Assembly: GCF_030316855.1 (NCBI RefSeq)
Contig: NZ_JASZYR010000001.1
Span: 682,001-746,000, forward strand
From: Variovorax sp. J22P240
GTDB taxonomy: Bacteria; Pseudomonadota; Gammaproteobacteria; Burkholderiales; Burkholderiaceae_C
Direction: 5' to 3'
Length of the DNA stretch: 64,000 nucleotides
In this document: positions 50,211 to 58,904 of the stretch, one piece after another
How positions within the stretch are numbered: the stretch's first letter is position 1
Layout of the letters: each line of letters opens with the position of its first letter
Made by a program: the position numbers and the translations under genes
Notes under the pieces: model-generated
The model's database searches: none
What the model saw: the letters and a program-made list of their open reading frames with translations, nothing else
Told to the model about the DNA's origin: nothing

Positions 50211-51242
50211 CTACACAGCCACCGGGCTGCGCTCTGCAAACTGGCCGTTCCAGTAAGGGTAGTAGGGACAGGGCGGCGTCACCGCGCTGGCCGCATCGAG
50301 CCGGGCGATCTGCTTCGTCGTGAGTTGCCAGCCGAGCGCGCCGAGGTTCTGCTTCAGTTGCGCTTCGTCACGCGCGCCGATCAGCACGCTCGACACCGTC
50401 GGCCGCTGCAGCAGCCAGTTGAGGGCGATCTGCGGCAGCGTCTTGCCTGTTTCCTCCGCCACCTGGTCCATCGCATCGACCACGCGATAGAGCCGTTCCT
50501 GCTCGACCGGCGGCGCGAAGCCAGCCGTCTCGTGCAGGCGGCTGCCGTCGGGCAGCGGCTGTCCGCGGCGGATCTTGCCGGTGAGGCGGCCCCACCCGAG
50601 CGGGCTCCACACGATCGCACCGACGCCCTGGTCGATGCCGAGCGGCATCAGTTCGTATTCGTAGTCGCGGCCGATCAGCGAGTAGTAGGTCTGGTTCGCC
50701 ACGTAGCGCGACAGCCCCAGCCGGTCCGACGCGGCAAGCGACTTCATCAGCTGCCAGCCCGAGAAGTTCGATGCGCCGATGTAGCGCACCTTGCCGGCGC
50801 GGACGAGGTCGTCGAGTGTGCGCAGCACCTGATCGACCGGCGTCATCGCGTCGAAGGCGTGCAGTTGCAGCAGGTCGATGTAGTCCGTGCCCAGACGCTT
50901 GAGCGCGGCATCCGTCGCCTGGATCAGGTGATGGCGCGAGGCGCCGACGTCGTTCGGCCCATCACCCGCGCGCAGTGCGAGTTTGGTCGAAAGGATGACC
51001 TTGTGGCGTCTGCCTTCGATGGCTGCGCCAAGGATCGATTCGGATGCGCCGCTCGAATACACATCCGCCGTGTCGAAGAGGTTGACGCCCGCGTCGAGGC
51101 AGATGTCGATGATGCGGCGCGCGCCCGCGACGTCCGTGTTGCCCCAGGCGCTGAAGAGCGGGCCTTCGCCGCCGAAGGTGCCGGCGCCGAAGCCGAGGGC
51201 CGGCACCTTGAAGCCCGAACTGCCGAGAAAGCGTTGTTCCAT
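50211..51242 (-). CDS. Aldo/keto reductase
   Basis: A 343-residue NADPH-dependent (beta/alpha)8-barrel enzyme. The catalytic tetrad is visible: D and Y in NLFDTADVYSSG, K in STKLAL, H in LLQLHAFD. The cofactor end is SSVLIGARDEAQLKQNLGAL. It lies 39 bases downstream of an MFS exporter gene on the same strand and is probably co-transcribed with it, under the divergent LysR regulator. Substrate unknown. Confidence 0.92.
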   Translation of the reverse strand: MEQRFLGSSGFKVPALGFGAGTFGGEGPLFSAWGNTDVAGARRIIDICLDAGVNLFDTADVYSSGASESILGAAIEGRRHKVILSTKLALRAGDGPNDVGASRHHLIQATDAALKRLGTDYIDLLQLHAFDAMTPVDQVLRTLDDLVRAGKVRYIGASNFSGWQLMKSLAASDRLGLSRYVANQTYYSLIGRDYEYELMPLGIDQGVGAIVWSPLGWGRLTGKIRRGQPLPDGSRLHETAGFAPPVEQERLYRVVDAMDQVAEETGKTLPQIALNWLLQRPTVSSVLIGARDEAQLKQNLGALGWQLTTKQIARLDAASAVTPPCPYYPYWNGQFAERSPVAV

Positions 51243-51281
51243 GATGGTGGTTCCTTGTGAGAGATGTGAAATGCGGGTGGT

Positions 51282-52463
51282 TCAGGCGCTGGCCGTCGCA
51301 CAGTCGGGGAGGGGCGCGCGCAGGTCGAGCGCACGGCTCCACAGCGCGATCGCCAGGCCGACCAGCGTGAGCAAAGCGGCGACCCAGCCCAGCGCAGCGA
51401 GACCCGGTCCGCGCTCGATCACCACGCCGCCAACCCACGCACCGAGCGCGTTGCCGAGATTGAAGGCGGCGATGTTGAGGCTGGACGCGAGGTTCTGTCC
51501 CGCGCCGGAGGCCTTCTCCAGCACGCGCAACTGCAGCGGCGCCACCGTCGCGAACGATGCGATGCCCAGAAGAACGACGAAGACGACTGCCGTCACCGGC
51601 GTGTGGATGACCCACTGCATCGCGCCGAGCACCACGGCCAGCGCCATCAGCGTGCCCAGCAATGCCGGCATCAGCGAGCGATCGGCCAGCCTGCCGCCCA
51701 GCAGGTTGCCCACCGCAAGCCCGCCGCCGAAGATCAGGAGGATCGGCGACACGGCTGCCTGGGACACGCCCGTCACTTCGGTGAGCAGCGGCTGGATGTA
51801 GGTGAACACCGCGAACAGTCCGGCAAAGCCCAGCACTGTCATGGCAAGCCCCAGCAGCACCTGCGGCCGGCCCAGGACGGCCAATTCCTCGCGCAGCGGC
51901 GAGGGCCGGTCGTCGGCCTTGCCGCGCGGGACGAAGACCGCCAGCACCGTGACTGCCACGACGCCGATCAGCGCCACGGCCCAGAAGGTCGCGCGCCAGC
52001 CATAGTGCAGGCCCAGCCAGGCGCCGGCCGGTACGCCGAGCAGCGTAGCGGCGGTGAGGCCCGTGAACATGATGGCGATGGCCGAGGCACGGCGTTCCGG
52101 CGGCACGAGGCCCGTGGCGACGACCGAGCCGACCCCGAAGAAGGTACCGTGCGCGAGCGAGGTGACGACGCGCGCCGCCATCAGCATCTCGTAGTTGGCG
52201 GCCAGAGCGCAGGCGATGTTGCCCAGCGTGAAGACCGCCATCAGCGCGAGCAGCACCGTCTTGCGCGGAATTCTGCGGGTGGCGATGGTGAGCAGCGGAG
52301 CACCGACCGCGACCCCGAGCGCGTAGCCCGAGATCAGCAGGCCGGCGGCCGCGATGGAGACATGAAGATCCGTCGAAACCTGCAGCAGCAGGCCCATGAT
52401 GACGAACTCGGTGGTGCCGATCCCGAAGGCACCGGCGGTGAGGGCGAGAAGAGCTACAGGCAT
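51282..52463 (-). CDS. MFS transporter (DHA1, AraJ/arabinose-chloramphenicol efflux type)
   Basis: A 393-residue 12-helix exporter. The N-terminus MPVALLALTAGAFGIGTTEF and helix-1 motif FVIMGLLLQVSTDLHVS are typical of AraJ-like DHA1 proteins. Located between aldo/keto reductase and a divergent LysR gene, a setup common for small-molecule stress pumps. Substrate unknown. Confidence 0.9.
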   Translation of the reverse strand: MPVALLALTAGAFGIGTTEFVIMGLLLQVSTDLHVSIAAAGLLISGYALGVAVGAPLLTIATRRIPRKTVLLALMAVFTLGNIACALAANYEMLMAARVVTSLAHGTFFGVGSVVATGLVPPERRASAIAIMFTGLTAATLLGVPAGAWLGLHYGWRATFWAVALIGVVAVTVLAVFVPRGKADDRPSPLREELAVLGRPQVLLGLAMTVLGFAGLFAVFTYIQPLLTEVTGVSQAAVSPILLIFGGGLAVGNLLGGRLADRSLMPALLGTLMALAVVLGAMQWVIHTPVTAVVFVVLLGIASFATVAPLQLRVLEKASGAGQNLASSLNIAAFNLGNALGAWVGGVVIERGPGLAALGWVAALLTLVGLAIALWSRALDLRAPLPDCATASA

Positions 52464-52524
52464 GATGTCCCGTACTGTGCGGGCACGCCTGTTGATTGAC
52501 TAGAATCCCGATTGGACACACAAC

Positions 52525-52541
52525 TGTGAGTTGAATTCACA
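52525..52541. promoter_or_regulatory. Inverted repeat at the LysR start, candidate operator
   Basis: TGTGA-GTTGAAT-TCACA, containing the perfect palindrome TGAATTCA (52532-52539), ends one base before the LysR ATG at 52543. LysR proteins usually bind interrupted palindromes in the shared region with a divergent gene. At this position binding would hinder LysR expression itself. No clear ribosome binding site is seen. Confidence 0.5.
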
Positions 52542-52542
52542 T

Positions 52543-53463
52543 ATGCCCCGTATCGAAGTGAATCGTTCCGGTGAAATGGAAGCCTTCGTTCAGGTGGTGG
52601 ATCGCGGCAGCTTCTCGGCCGGAGCCCGCGTGTTGGGCATGACGCCCTCGGCCATCAGCAAGCTCATCGGACGGCTGGAAACGCGCCTGGCGACGCAGTT
52701 GGTGCACCGCTCGACCCGCAAGCTGCAACTCACGCCCGAAGGCCGAAACTTCTATGAGCGCAGCGTGCGCGTGCTGGCCGACATGGACGAGGCCGAGCGT
52801 TGCGCCGCCGCCGGGGCCATGCCGCGCGGGCGCGTGAGCATCAACGCCAGTGTTCCTTTCGGCCATCAGGTGCTGATTCCTCTCGTGCCGCGCTTTCTCG
52901 AACTGCATCCGCAGGTCACGCTCGACATCGTGCTGACCGACCGCGTGGTCGACCTGATGGACGAGCGCACCGATGTCGCGATCCGCTGGGGCGAACTACC
53001 GGCGTCGGATCTGGTCGCGCGCCGGCTCGGTGCGACCGCGCAGGCCATCGTCGCCTCGCCCGCCTACCTTCAACGCTACGGCACCCCGCGCACGCCGCAG
53101 GAACTGGAAGCCCACAACCGCCTCGGCTTCAACTACCGGCGCACCGTGCCGGACTGGCCGCTGCGCGTCGACGGCCGCGTGATCGACATGCCCATCGCGG
53201 GCAACGTGCGTTGCGGCGATGGGGAGACGCTGCGTGCGCTGATCGTGGAAGGCGTTGGCCTGGGGAGGTTGTCGCTGTATCAGGTGCAATCCGACATTGA
53301 TGCGGGCCGGCTGGTGACGGTGATGGAGGAGTTCAATCCGGGCGATGAGGCGCCGATCCACGCCGTCTATCTGGGCAAGGCAGGCCGGCTGCCGGCGCGG
53401 GTGCGAGCCTTGCTTGACTTCCTGGTCGCCCACGTCGCGGACAATGGGCGGCCCAAGCCATGA
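52543..53463 (+). CDS. LysR family transcriptional regulator
   Basis: A 306-residue regulator with an N-terminal winged HTH (AFVQVVDRGSFSAGARVLGM, then SAISKLIGRLETRLATQLVH) and a C-terminal periplasmic-binding-like effector domain (PRGRVSINASVPFGHQVLIP, DVAIRWGELPASDLVARRL). It is divergent from the MFS–aldo/keto reductase pair, its likely target. Its stop codon overlaps the start of pqiA by 4 bases, so pqi translation is coupled to it. Confidence 0.92.
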   Translation: MPRIEVNRSGEMEAFVQVVDRGSFSAGARVLGMTPSAISKLIGRLETRLATQLVHRSTRKLQLTPEGRNFYERSVRVLADMDEAERCAAAGAMPRGRVSINASVPFGHQVLIPLVPRFLELHPQVTLDIVLTDRVVDLMDERTDVAIRWGELPASDLVARRLGATAQAIVASPAYLQRYGTPRTPQELEAHNRLGFNYRRTVPDWPLRVDGRVIDMPIAGNVRCGDGETLRALIVEGVGLGRLSLYQVQSDIDAGRLVTVMEEFNPGDEAPIHAVYLGKAGRLPARVRALLDFLVAHVADNGRPKP

Positions 53464-54083
53464 CAGAAGTACCTGACGCCATCGTTTGCGAAGGCTGCGA
53501 CGCGGTCTACCGCCGCGTGCCGCTGCGCCATCGAGAAGTCTCGCATTGCCCGCGCTGCGGGACCGAGCTCGACCGCCATGCGGGCGACCAGAGCGCGCGC
53601 GTGCTGCCGCTCACGGTCGCCTGCTTGATCCTGTTTGCCATCGCCAACCTGTTTCCGATCGTCGAGATCGAGCTGCAAGGTCTGAGCAGCCAGACCACGC
53701 TCGCGGGCGCCGTGGTGGCGCTCAGTTCCGAGGGCATGTCGCCGGTTGCGCTGCTGGTGCTGGCGACCACGATCCTCTTTCCGCTGATGCAGCTGTGCAT
53801 CCTGTTCTATTTGCTGGTGCCGATGGCGTATGAACGCCGGCCGGCCGGATTCGTCATCCTCGTGAATGCGCTGCAGGCGCTGCGGCCCTGGGGCATGGTG
53901 GAAGTGTTTCTGTTGGGCGTGCTGGTGGCGATCATCAAGCTGAGCAGCATGGCGCAGGTCATACCAGGCCCGGCCCTTTGGGCCTTTGCCGGGCTGACGG
54001 TGCTGCTGACGGCAGTGCTGTCCTTCAATCCCCGGACCTTCTGGGAAATGGCTTTCGAGCCGCGAGTCGGGCAGAGCGAATGA
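53460..54083 (+). CDS. pqiA: PqiA-like protein, first half
   Basis: A 207-residue membrane protein with an N-terminal zinc-ribbon-like CxxC pair (CEGCDAVYRR and HCPRCG) and four hydrophobic segments, the PqiA/YebS domain. E. coli PqiA (about 417 residues) carries two such halves in one chain; here each half is a separate gene. PqiABC-type systems move lipids between inner and outer membranes. Overlaps LysR before and the second half after by 4 bases each. Confidence 0.88.
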   Translation: MTEVPDAIVCEGCDAVYRRVPLRHREVSHCPRCGTELDRHAGDQSARVLPLTVACLILFAIANLFPIVEIELQGLSSQTTLAGAVVALSSEGMSPVALLVLATTILFPLMQLCILFYLLVPMAYERRPAGFVILVNALQALRPWGMVEVFLLGVLVAIIKLSSMAQVIPGPALWAFAGLTVLLTAVLSFNPRTFWEMAFEPRVGQSE

Positions 54084-54787
54084 GTGCCGCGCCGGACCGC
54101 TCCACGAAGCCAATGACGGAACCGACACCACCGTTCCGGACGGGCGCTCAACTCGGGCTGATGAGCTGCCACCATTGCGGCACCGTATGGGAAGGGGCCG
54201 AGGAGGGCGAGCACTGCGCGCGGTGCTCGACCCTCCTGCACACCCGCAGGCCCGACAGCTTCAACCGTACCTGGGCGTTCCTGATCGCGGCCGCCATCCT
54301 TTATCTGCCGGCCAACATGCTGCCGGTGATGATCACCAAGAGCCTGTTCGGCACACAGCAGGACACCATCCTGAGCGGCGTCATCTACTTCTGGGTGTCC
54401 GGTGCCTACGGGTTGGCGGCGCTCATTTTCATCGCGAGCTTTCTGGTGCCGTTGTTCAAGCTGACGGCGCTCACCTTGTTGAACTTCATGGCCCAGCGCG
54501 GCAGCGACTGGCGCCAGCTGGAGCGCGCCAAGCTCTACCGCATCCTCGAAGTGATCGGACGCTGGTCCATGCTCGACGTGTTCGTGGTGGCGCTCCTGGC
54601 CGGCCTGGTTCGAATCCACGGCTTTGCCGAGATCACCGCCGGGGTGGGCATCGCGGCCTTCGGCGCGGTGGTGGTGCTGACCATGCTGGCGTCGCTCAGC
54701 TTCGATCCGCGCCTGACCTGGGACACGCGGGCCGCGAAGGGCAAGAAGCAGCCGGACGGAACGAAAAGAGGTGAAAGAGTCGTATGA
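54080..54787 (+). CDS. pqiA: PqiA-like protein, second half
   Basis: A 235-residue protein with CHHCGTVWEG and CARCS metal-site-like pairs near residues 31-57, then four hydrophobic segments starting FLIAAAILYLPANMLPVMIT, the classic PqiA helix. Together with the preceding gene it equals one E. coli PqiA. ATG at 54080 overlaps the first half by 4 bases; ends with a 4-base overlap with pqiB. Confidence 0.88.
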   Translation: MSAAPDRSTKPMTEPTPPFRTGAQLGLMSCHHCGTVWEGAEEGEHCARCSTLLHTRRPDSFNRTWAFLIAAAILYLPANMLPVMITKSLFGTQQDTILSGVIYFWVSGAYGLAALIFIASFLVPLFKLTALTLLNFMAQRGSDWRQLERAKLYRILEVIGRWSMLDVFVVALLAGLVRIHGFAEITAGVGIAAFGAVVVLTMLASLSFDPRLTWDTRAAKGKKQPDGTKRGERVV

Positions 54788-56418
54788 GCGAAGAAGACAA
54801 AGTGGCCGAGAACCCCCCATTGACCCGGCCCAAGGTCGTAAGGCGGCGGAACTGGCTGCCATCGATGATCTGGTTGATCCCCGTCGTGGCGGCCCTCGTC
54901 GGCGTGACACTGGTCGCGCGCATTCTGATGGAGCGTGGCCCCGAAGTGGTGCTGACCTTCAAGACCGCCGAAGGCCTCGAAGCGGGCAAGACGGCGGTCC
55001 GGTACAAGGACGTGCAGATCGGAACGGTGCAGAGCATTCGCCTCGCCAATGACCGCTCCCACGTTCGCGTGCTGGTGCAGCTCAAGAAGGAAGCCAGCGG
55101 CTTCACTGCACAGGACACGCGCTTCTGGGTGGTGCGCCCGCGCCTCGACACCACCGGCATTTCAGGCCTCGGCACCTTGCTTTCGGGTGCGTACATCGGC
55201 GCCGATGCAGGCACCTCCGAAGAGACCGCTGGCGAGTTCACCGGGCTGGAGGTGCCGCCCATCGTCACGCGCGACGCATCGGGGCGGCAGTTCCTGCTGC
55301 GGGCACGCGATGTCGGATCGCTCGACATCGGTTCGCCGGTGTACTTCCGCCGCATCAAGGTCGGCCAGCTCGCGGCGTACGAACTCGACGGCGACGGCCG
55401 CGGCGTCACGCTGCGTGTCTTCGTCAATTCGCCGTACGACAAGTTCGTCGGCGTCAACACGCGCTTCTGGCACGCCAGCGGCTTCGACGTGGAGCTGAAT
55501 GCCAGCGGCCTGAAGGTGCGCACGCAGTCGCTGGCGACCGTGCTGCTCGGCGGCCTCGCCTTCCAGGCGCCCGACGACGCGGCGGGTCCGGTCGCGCAGG
55601 AGAACACCGCCTTCGCCCTGGCGGCCGATGAAGCCTCGGCCATGAAGGAGCCGGACGGGCCTTCGCAGACGATGCTGCTGTATTTCAACCAGTCGTTGCG
55701 CGGCCTGTCGCCCGGGGCGGCCGTCGACTTTCGCGGTGTCGTGATCGGCGAGGTCAAGTCGATCGGCGTCGAATTCGACCGCGACGAGCGCGAATTCAAG
55801 ATGCCCGTGGTGGTGCAGATCTACCCCGACCGCATGCGGCGCAGGGCCATCGGCGCGACGATCGATTCGCGTTACTCGCCGCTGGATCGGTGGCAGTTCC
55901 TCGTCAGCAAGGGCTTGCGCGCCCAGCTGCGTACGGGCAATCTGCTGACGGGGCAGGTGTACGTCGCCATCGACTTCTTCCCCGAAGCCAAGCCGACCAG
56001 GATCGACCCCAGTCGGACACCGCTCGAACTGCCGACGACCCCCAACAGCCTGGACGAACTCCAGTCGCAGGTGTCCGACATCGCGCGCAAGCTCAACAAG
56101 GTGCCGTTCGATGAGATCAGCGCCGACTTGCGGAAGGCGCTGGGCACGCTCAACAAGACCCTCGCCACGACCGAGCAGCTCGCCAAGAGCCTCAACAACG
56201 ACGTGACGCCGGAGATGACCGCGGCTATGAAGGACGTGCGTCGCACGCTCAAGTCAGCCGAGAGGACGATCGCCGACGATTCGCCGCTGCAGCAGGACAT
56301 GCGGCAGACCCTCCAGGAAGTCACGCGCGCCGCGGCTTCGCTGCGGATCCTGACCGACTACCTGGAGCGCCATCCTGAATCACTGATCCGTGGCAAGCCG
56401 GAGGACAAGCAGAAATGA
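54784..56418 (+). CDS. pqiB: PqiB-like MCE (MlaD) domain protein
   Basis: A 544-residue protein with one N-terminal membrane segment (MIWLIPVVAALVGVTLVA), three MCE/MlaD domains (starting near 55, 170 and 295: PEVVLTFKTAEGLEAGKTAV, LDIGSPVYFRRIKVGQLAAY, GAAVDFRGVVIGEVKSIGVE), and a C-terminal helical coiled coil. This matches E. coli PqiB, whose MCE rings stack into a lipid-conducting tube across the periplasm. Confidence 0.95.
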   Translation: MSEEDKVAENPPLTRPKVVRRRNWLPSMIWLIPVVAALVGVTLVARILMERGPEVVLTFKTAEGLEAGKTAVRYKDVQIGTVQSIRLANDRSHVRVLVQLKKEASGFTAQDTRFWVVRPRLDTTGISGLGTLLSGAYIGADAGTSEETAGEFTGLEVPPIVTRDASGRQFLLRARDVGSLDIGSPVYFRRIKVGQLAAYELDGDGRGVTLRVFVNSPYDKFVGVNTRFWHASGFDVELNASGLKVRTQSLATVLLGGLAFQAPDDAAGPVAQENTAFALAADEASAMKEPDGPSQTMLLYFNQSLRGLSPGAAVDFRGVVIGEVKSIGVEFDRDEREFKMPVVVQIYPDRMRRRAIGATIDSRYSPLDRWQFLVSKGLRAQLRTGNLLTGQVYVAIDFFPEAKPTRIDPSRTPLELPTTPNSLDELQSQVSDIARKLNKVPFDEISADLRKALGTLNKTLATTEQLAKSLNNDVTPEMTAAMKDVRRTLKSAERTIADDSPLQQDMRQTLQEVTRAAASLRILTDYLERHPESLIRGKPEDKQK

Positions 56419-57050
56419 GATCGATGAACTCCCGATGCGTGGCCGCCACTCTCGGCGCTGCGTTGCTGATGCCAGGCTGCGCGACCAGCAGCGGGCCGCA
56501 GTACTACAGCCTGGCCGAAACTGCAGCGCCCGTCCGGACGGCTGTCGCAGCCGGCGGCACGACACCTGTCTATATCGAACTCGCGCCCATCGCGATGCCC
56601 GAGCGCTTTGCACGGCCGCAGATGGTGGTTCGCAAGAAGGGTTCGCCGGAAAGCCCGGCGGTCGACATCCTGGAAGACCACCGCTGGTCGTCCTCTTTCG
56701 ACAGCGAGCTGCGGGACGCACTGGGCAGCAGCATTGCCAGCCGCCTCGGGGCGGTCGACGTGACCAAGACCGGCCGCCTGCGGGGCCAGCCGGCGACCCG
56801 CATCGCCGTGCAACTGGGGCAGTTCGATGCGGCGGAAGGCAGCCGTGTCGACGCCAGCTTTACCTGGACCGTTCGCCGCACCGACGAAGGGCCGGCGACC
56901 GGGTGCCAGCTGTCGCTGTCGGAACCTGTCGGCAGCGGCTTCGACGCATTGGCGCAGGGTGCGCAGCGCGTGACCGCGAAGCTGGCCGATGCCATTGCCG
57001 CCAGCGTCTCGGCCATCAAGGCGAATCAGGTGCCGTCCTGCGCGGCTTGA
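56415..57050 (+). CDS. pqiC: PqiC/YmbA-like outer-membrane lipoprotein
   Basis: A 211-residue lipoprotein (lipobox LMPGC, about C22) with the DUF330/ABC-type auxiliary pattern YYSLAET, VYIELAPIAMPERFARPQMV, EDHRWSSSFDSELRDALGSS. PqiC anchors the PqiB tunnel at the outer membrane. Starts inside the pqiB stop (4-base overlap), the last of four such overlaps in this operon. Confidence 0.92.
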   Translation: MRSMNSRCVAATLGAALLMPGCATSSGPQYYSLAETAAPVRTAVAAGGTTPVYIELAPIAMPERFARPQMVVRKKGSPESPAVDILEDHRWSSSFDSELRDALGSSIASRLGAVDVTKTGRLRGQPATRIAVQLGQFDAAEGSRVDASFTWTVRRTDEGPATGCQLSLSEPVGSGFDALAQGAQRVTAKLADAIAASVSAIKANQVPSCAA

Positions 57051-57070
57051 CGAACGCATCGGCGGCAGCC

Positions 57071-57613
57071 ATGAGTACGACCGGGTTCGCGTTGTTTGCC
57101 ACCGCCATCGGCGCATGTGGCATCGCTTGGGGCCCGCGGGGCATCGTCGGCGTCCAGTTGCCCGAATCGGACGAGGGCGCCACGCGCCATCGAATGGCAC
57201 GGCGCTTTCCACAGTTGCAGGAAATCGAGCCGCCGCCCGAAGTGCATCGGGCCACGTCGGCCATCTGTGCACTGCTGGACGGAGAGCCGCTCGACCTGTT
57301 GGAGATCGAACTCGATCTGGAAGGCGTCAGCGACCTCCATCGACACGTCTATGCCATCGCACGCCGCATCCCGCCCGGGCGCACCCGCACCTACGGCGAC
57401 ATCGCGGCCGAGCTCGGCGACAAGGGGCTGGCGCGCGCCGTGGGGCAGGCGCTGGGCCTCAATCCATTCGCGCCCGTCGTGCCCTGCCACCGCGTGCTGG
57501 CGGCCGGCGGCAAGTGGGGCGGCTTCTCCGCGCACGGCGGCGCGGCCTCGAAACTGCGCATGCTCGCAATCGAGGGTGCCAGGCCGGACAGCGACACCGA
57601 ATCGCTCTTCTGA
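57071..57613 (+). CDS. ogt: Methylated-DNA–protein-cysteine methyltransferase
   Basis: Suicide repair protein for O6-alkylguanine. The 180-residue protein has the DNA-binding helix RTYGDIAAELGD, the active site PVVPCHRVLAAGG with the acceptor Cys, and the end GFSAHGGAASKLRMLAIEG. The N-terminal domain is short and lacks Ada-type metal cysteines, so it is Ogt-like rather than Ada. It starts 20 bases after pqiC; ATG at 57071, although open sequence runs upstream through pqiC. Confidence 0.93.
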   Translation: MSTTGFALFATAIGACGIAWGPRGIVGVQLPESDEGATRHRMARRFPQLQEIEPPPEVHRATSAICALLDGEPLDLLEIELDLEGVSDLHRHVYAIARRIPPGRTRTYGDIAAELGDKGLARAVGQALGLNPFAPVVPCHRVLAAGGKWGGFSAHGGAASKLRMLAIEGARPDSDTESLF

Positions 57614-57697
57614 CGGCAAGCTCAAGACCCGAGACCTAGCACAGCGCGTCGCTTCGCGCTGCCTGCGGCCCATTGCCGCCTTGGCGACAATGGGGCG

Positions 57698-58903
57698 ATG
57701 ACTTCATCGCGCTTCTTCAGGATCGCGCTCGTGCTGGGCCTGTTGTCGGCCATCGGCCCGTTCGCGATCGACATGTACCTTCCCGCGCTGCCGGAGATCG
57801 GCAGCAGCCTGGGCGCCGGCATCGGCCCCGTGCAGATGAGCCTCACGGCGTTCTTCCTCTCGCTGGGCGTGGGCCAATTGCTCTATGGCCCCGTGTCGGA
57901 CATGGTGGGACGCAAGCCGCCGCTCTACTTCGGTCTCGTCCTTTTCGCGCTGGCGAGCATCGGTTGCGCGCTTGCGACCGACATCGAGATGCTGATCGCG
58001 CTGCGCTTCCTGCAGGGCCTCGGCGCAGCGGCAGGCATGGCCATCCCGCGCGCGGTGGTGCGTGACCTGCACACCGGTAACGACGCGGCGCGGCTGATGT
58101 CCTTGCTGATGCTGGTATTCAGCGTGTCGCCGATCCTGGCGCCGCTGGTCGGCAGCGCGGTGATCGCCTTCACCGGCTGGCGCGGCGTGTTCTGGGCGGT
58201 GACGGTCGCGGCCGTGGTCGGTCTGGCGACCGTGGCATCCGTGCTGAAGGAAACGCGGCCCGCCGAGCAGCGCGTGGAAAGCAGCCTGGGCAGCGCGCTC
58301 AAGGCCTACGGCGTGCTGCTGCGCGACACGCACTACCTCGGGCTGGTGTTCATCGGCGCTTTCGCGATGGCGGGCTTCTTTACCTACCTGGCGAACTCGT
58401 CCTTCGTGATGATCGACCACTACGGCCTGTCGCCCACGCTCTACAGCGTGGCGTTCGGCGTCAATGCCGCGGCCTTCTTCGGCGCCGCGCAACTCAACGG
58501 ACCGCTGTGCGAGCGCTTCGGCATCGTGCGCGTGGTCAAGTCCAGCGTGAGTGCCTGCGGCATCGTCATGACGCTCATGTTCGCCTACTACCTGAGCGGG
58601 GGCGATCGGCTGGCCGTGCTCATCGTGCTGTACTTCATTGCCAGCGCCCTGATGGGCTTCGTCATTCCGACCACCTCGGTGCTCGCGCTCGAAAAGCACG
58701 GTGCCATCGCCGGCACGGCCTCGGCCTTGCTCGGCACCCTGCAGATGCTGACGGGCTCGCTGGTGATGGCGGTGGTCGGCGCCTTCACGAACGGCAAGCC
58801 GTTGCCCATGGTCGCCGGCATGGCGGCAGGTGCGCTCATTGCCGTGGTGCTCACATGGTTCACGCTCGGCGGGCGTCAGAGGGAAGTCTGTGCGGCGGGA
58901 TGA
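57698..58903 (+). CDS. Bcr/CflA family multidrug MFS transporter
   Basis: A 401-residue 12-helix exporter. Family features are IGPFAIDMYLPALPEIG in helix 1, the loop 2-3 motif GPVSDMVGRKPPLY, and AIPRAVVRDLHTGNDAARLM. Bcr/CflA proteins export drugs such as bicyclomycin, sulfonamides or florfenicol; this one's substrate is unknown. Followed by another MFS gene 1 base later. Confidence 0.93.
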   Translation: MTSSRFFRIALVLGLLSAIGPFAIDMYLPALPEIGSSLGAGIGPVQMSLTAFFLSLGVGQLLYGPVSDMVGRKPPLYFGLVLFALASIGCALATDIEMLIALRFLQGLGAAAGMAIPRAVVRDLHTGNDAARLMSLLMLVFSVSPILAPLVGSAVIAFTGWRGVFWAVTVAAVVGLATVASVLKETRPAEQRVESSLGSALKAYGVLLRDTHYLGLVFIGAFAMAGFFTYLANSSFVMIDHYGLSPTLYSVAFGVNAAAFFGAAQLNGPLCERFGIVRVVKSSVSACGIVMTLMFAYYLSGGDRLAVLIVLYFIASALMGFVIPTTSVLALEKHGAIAGTASALLGTLQMLTGSLVMAVVGAFTNGKPLPMVAGMAAGALIAVVLTWFTLGGRQREVCAAG

Positions 58904-58904
58904 G

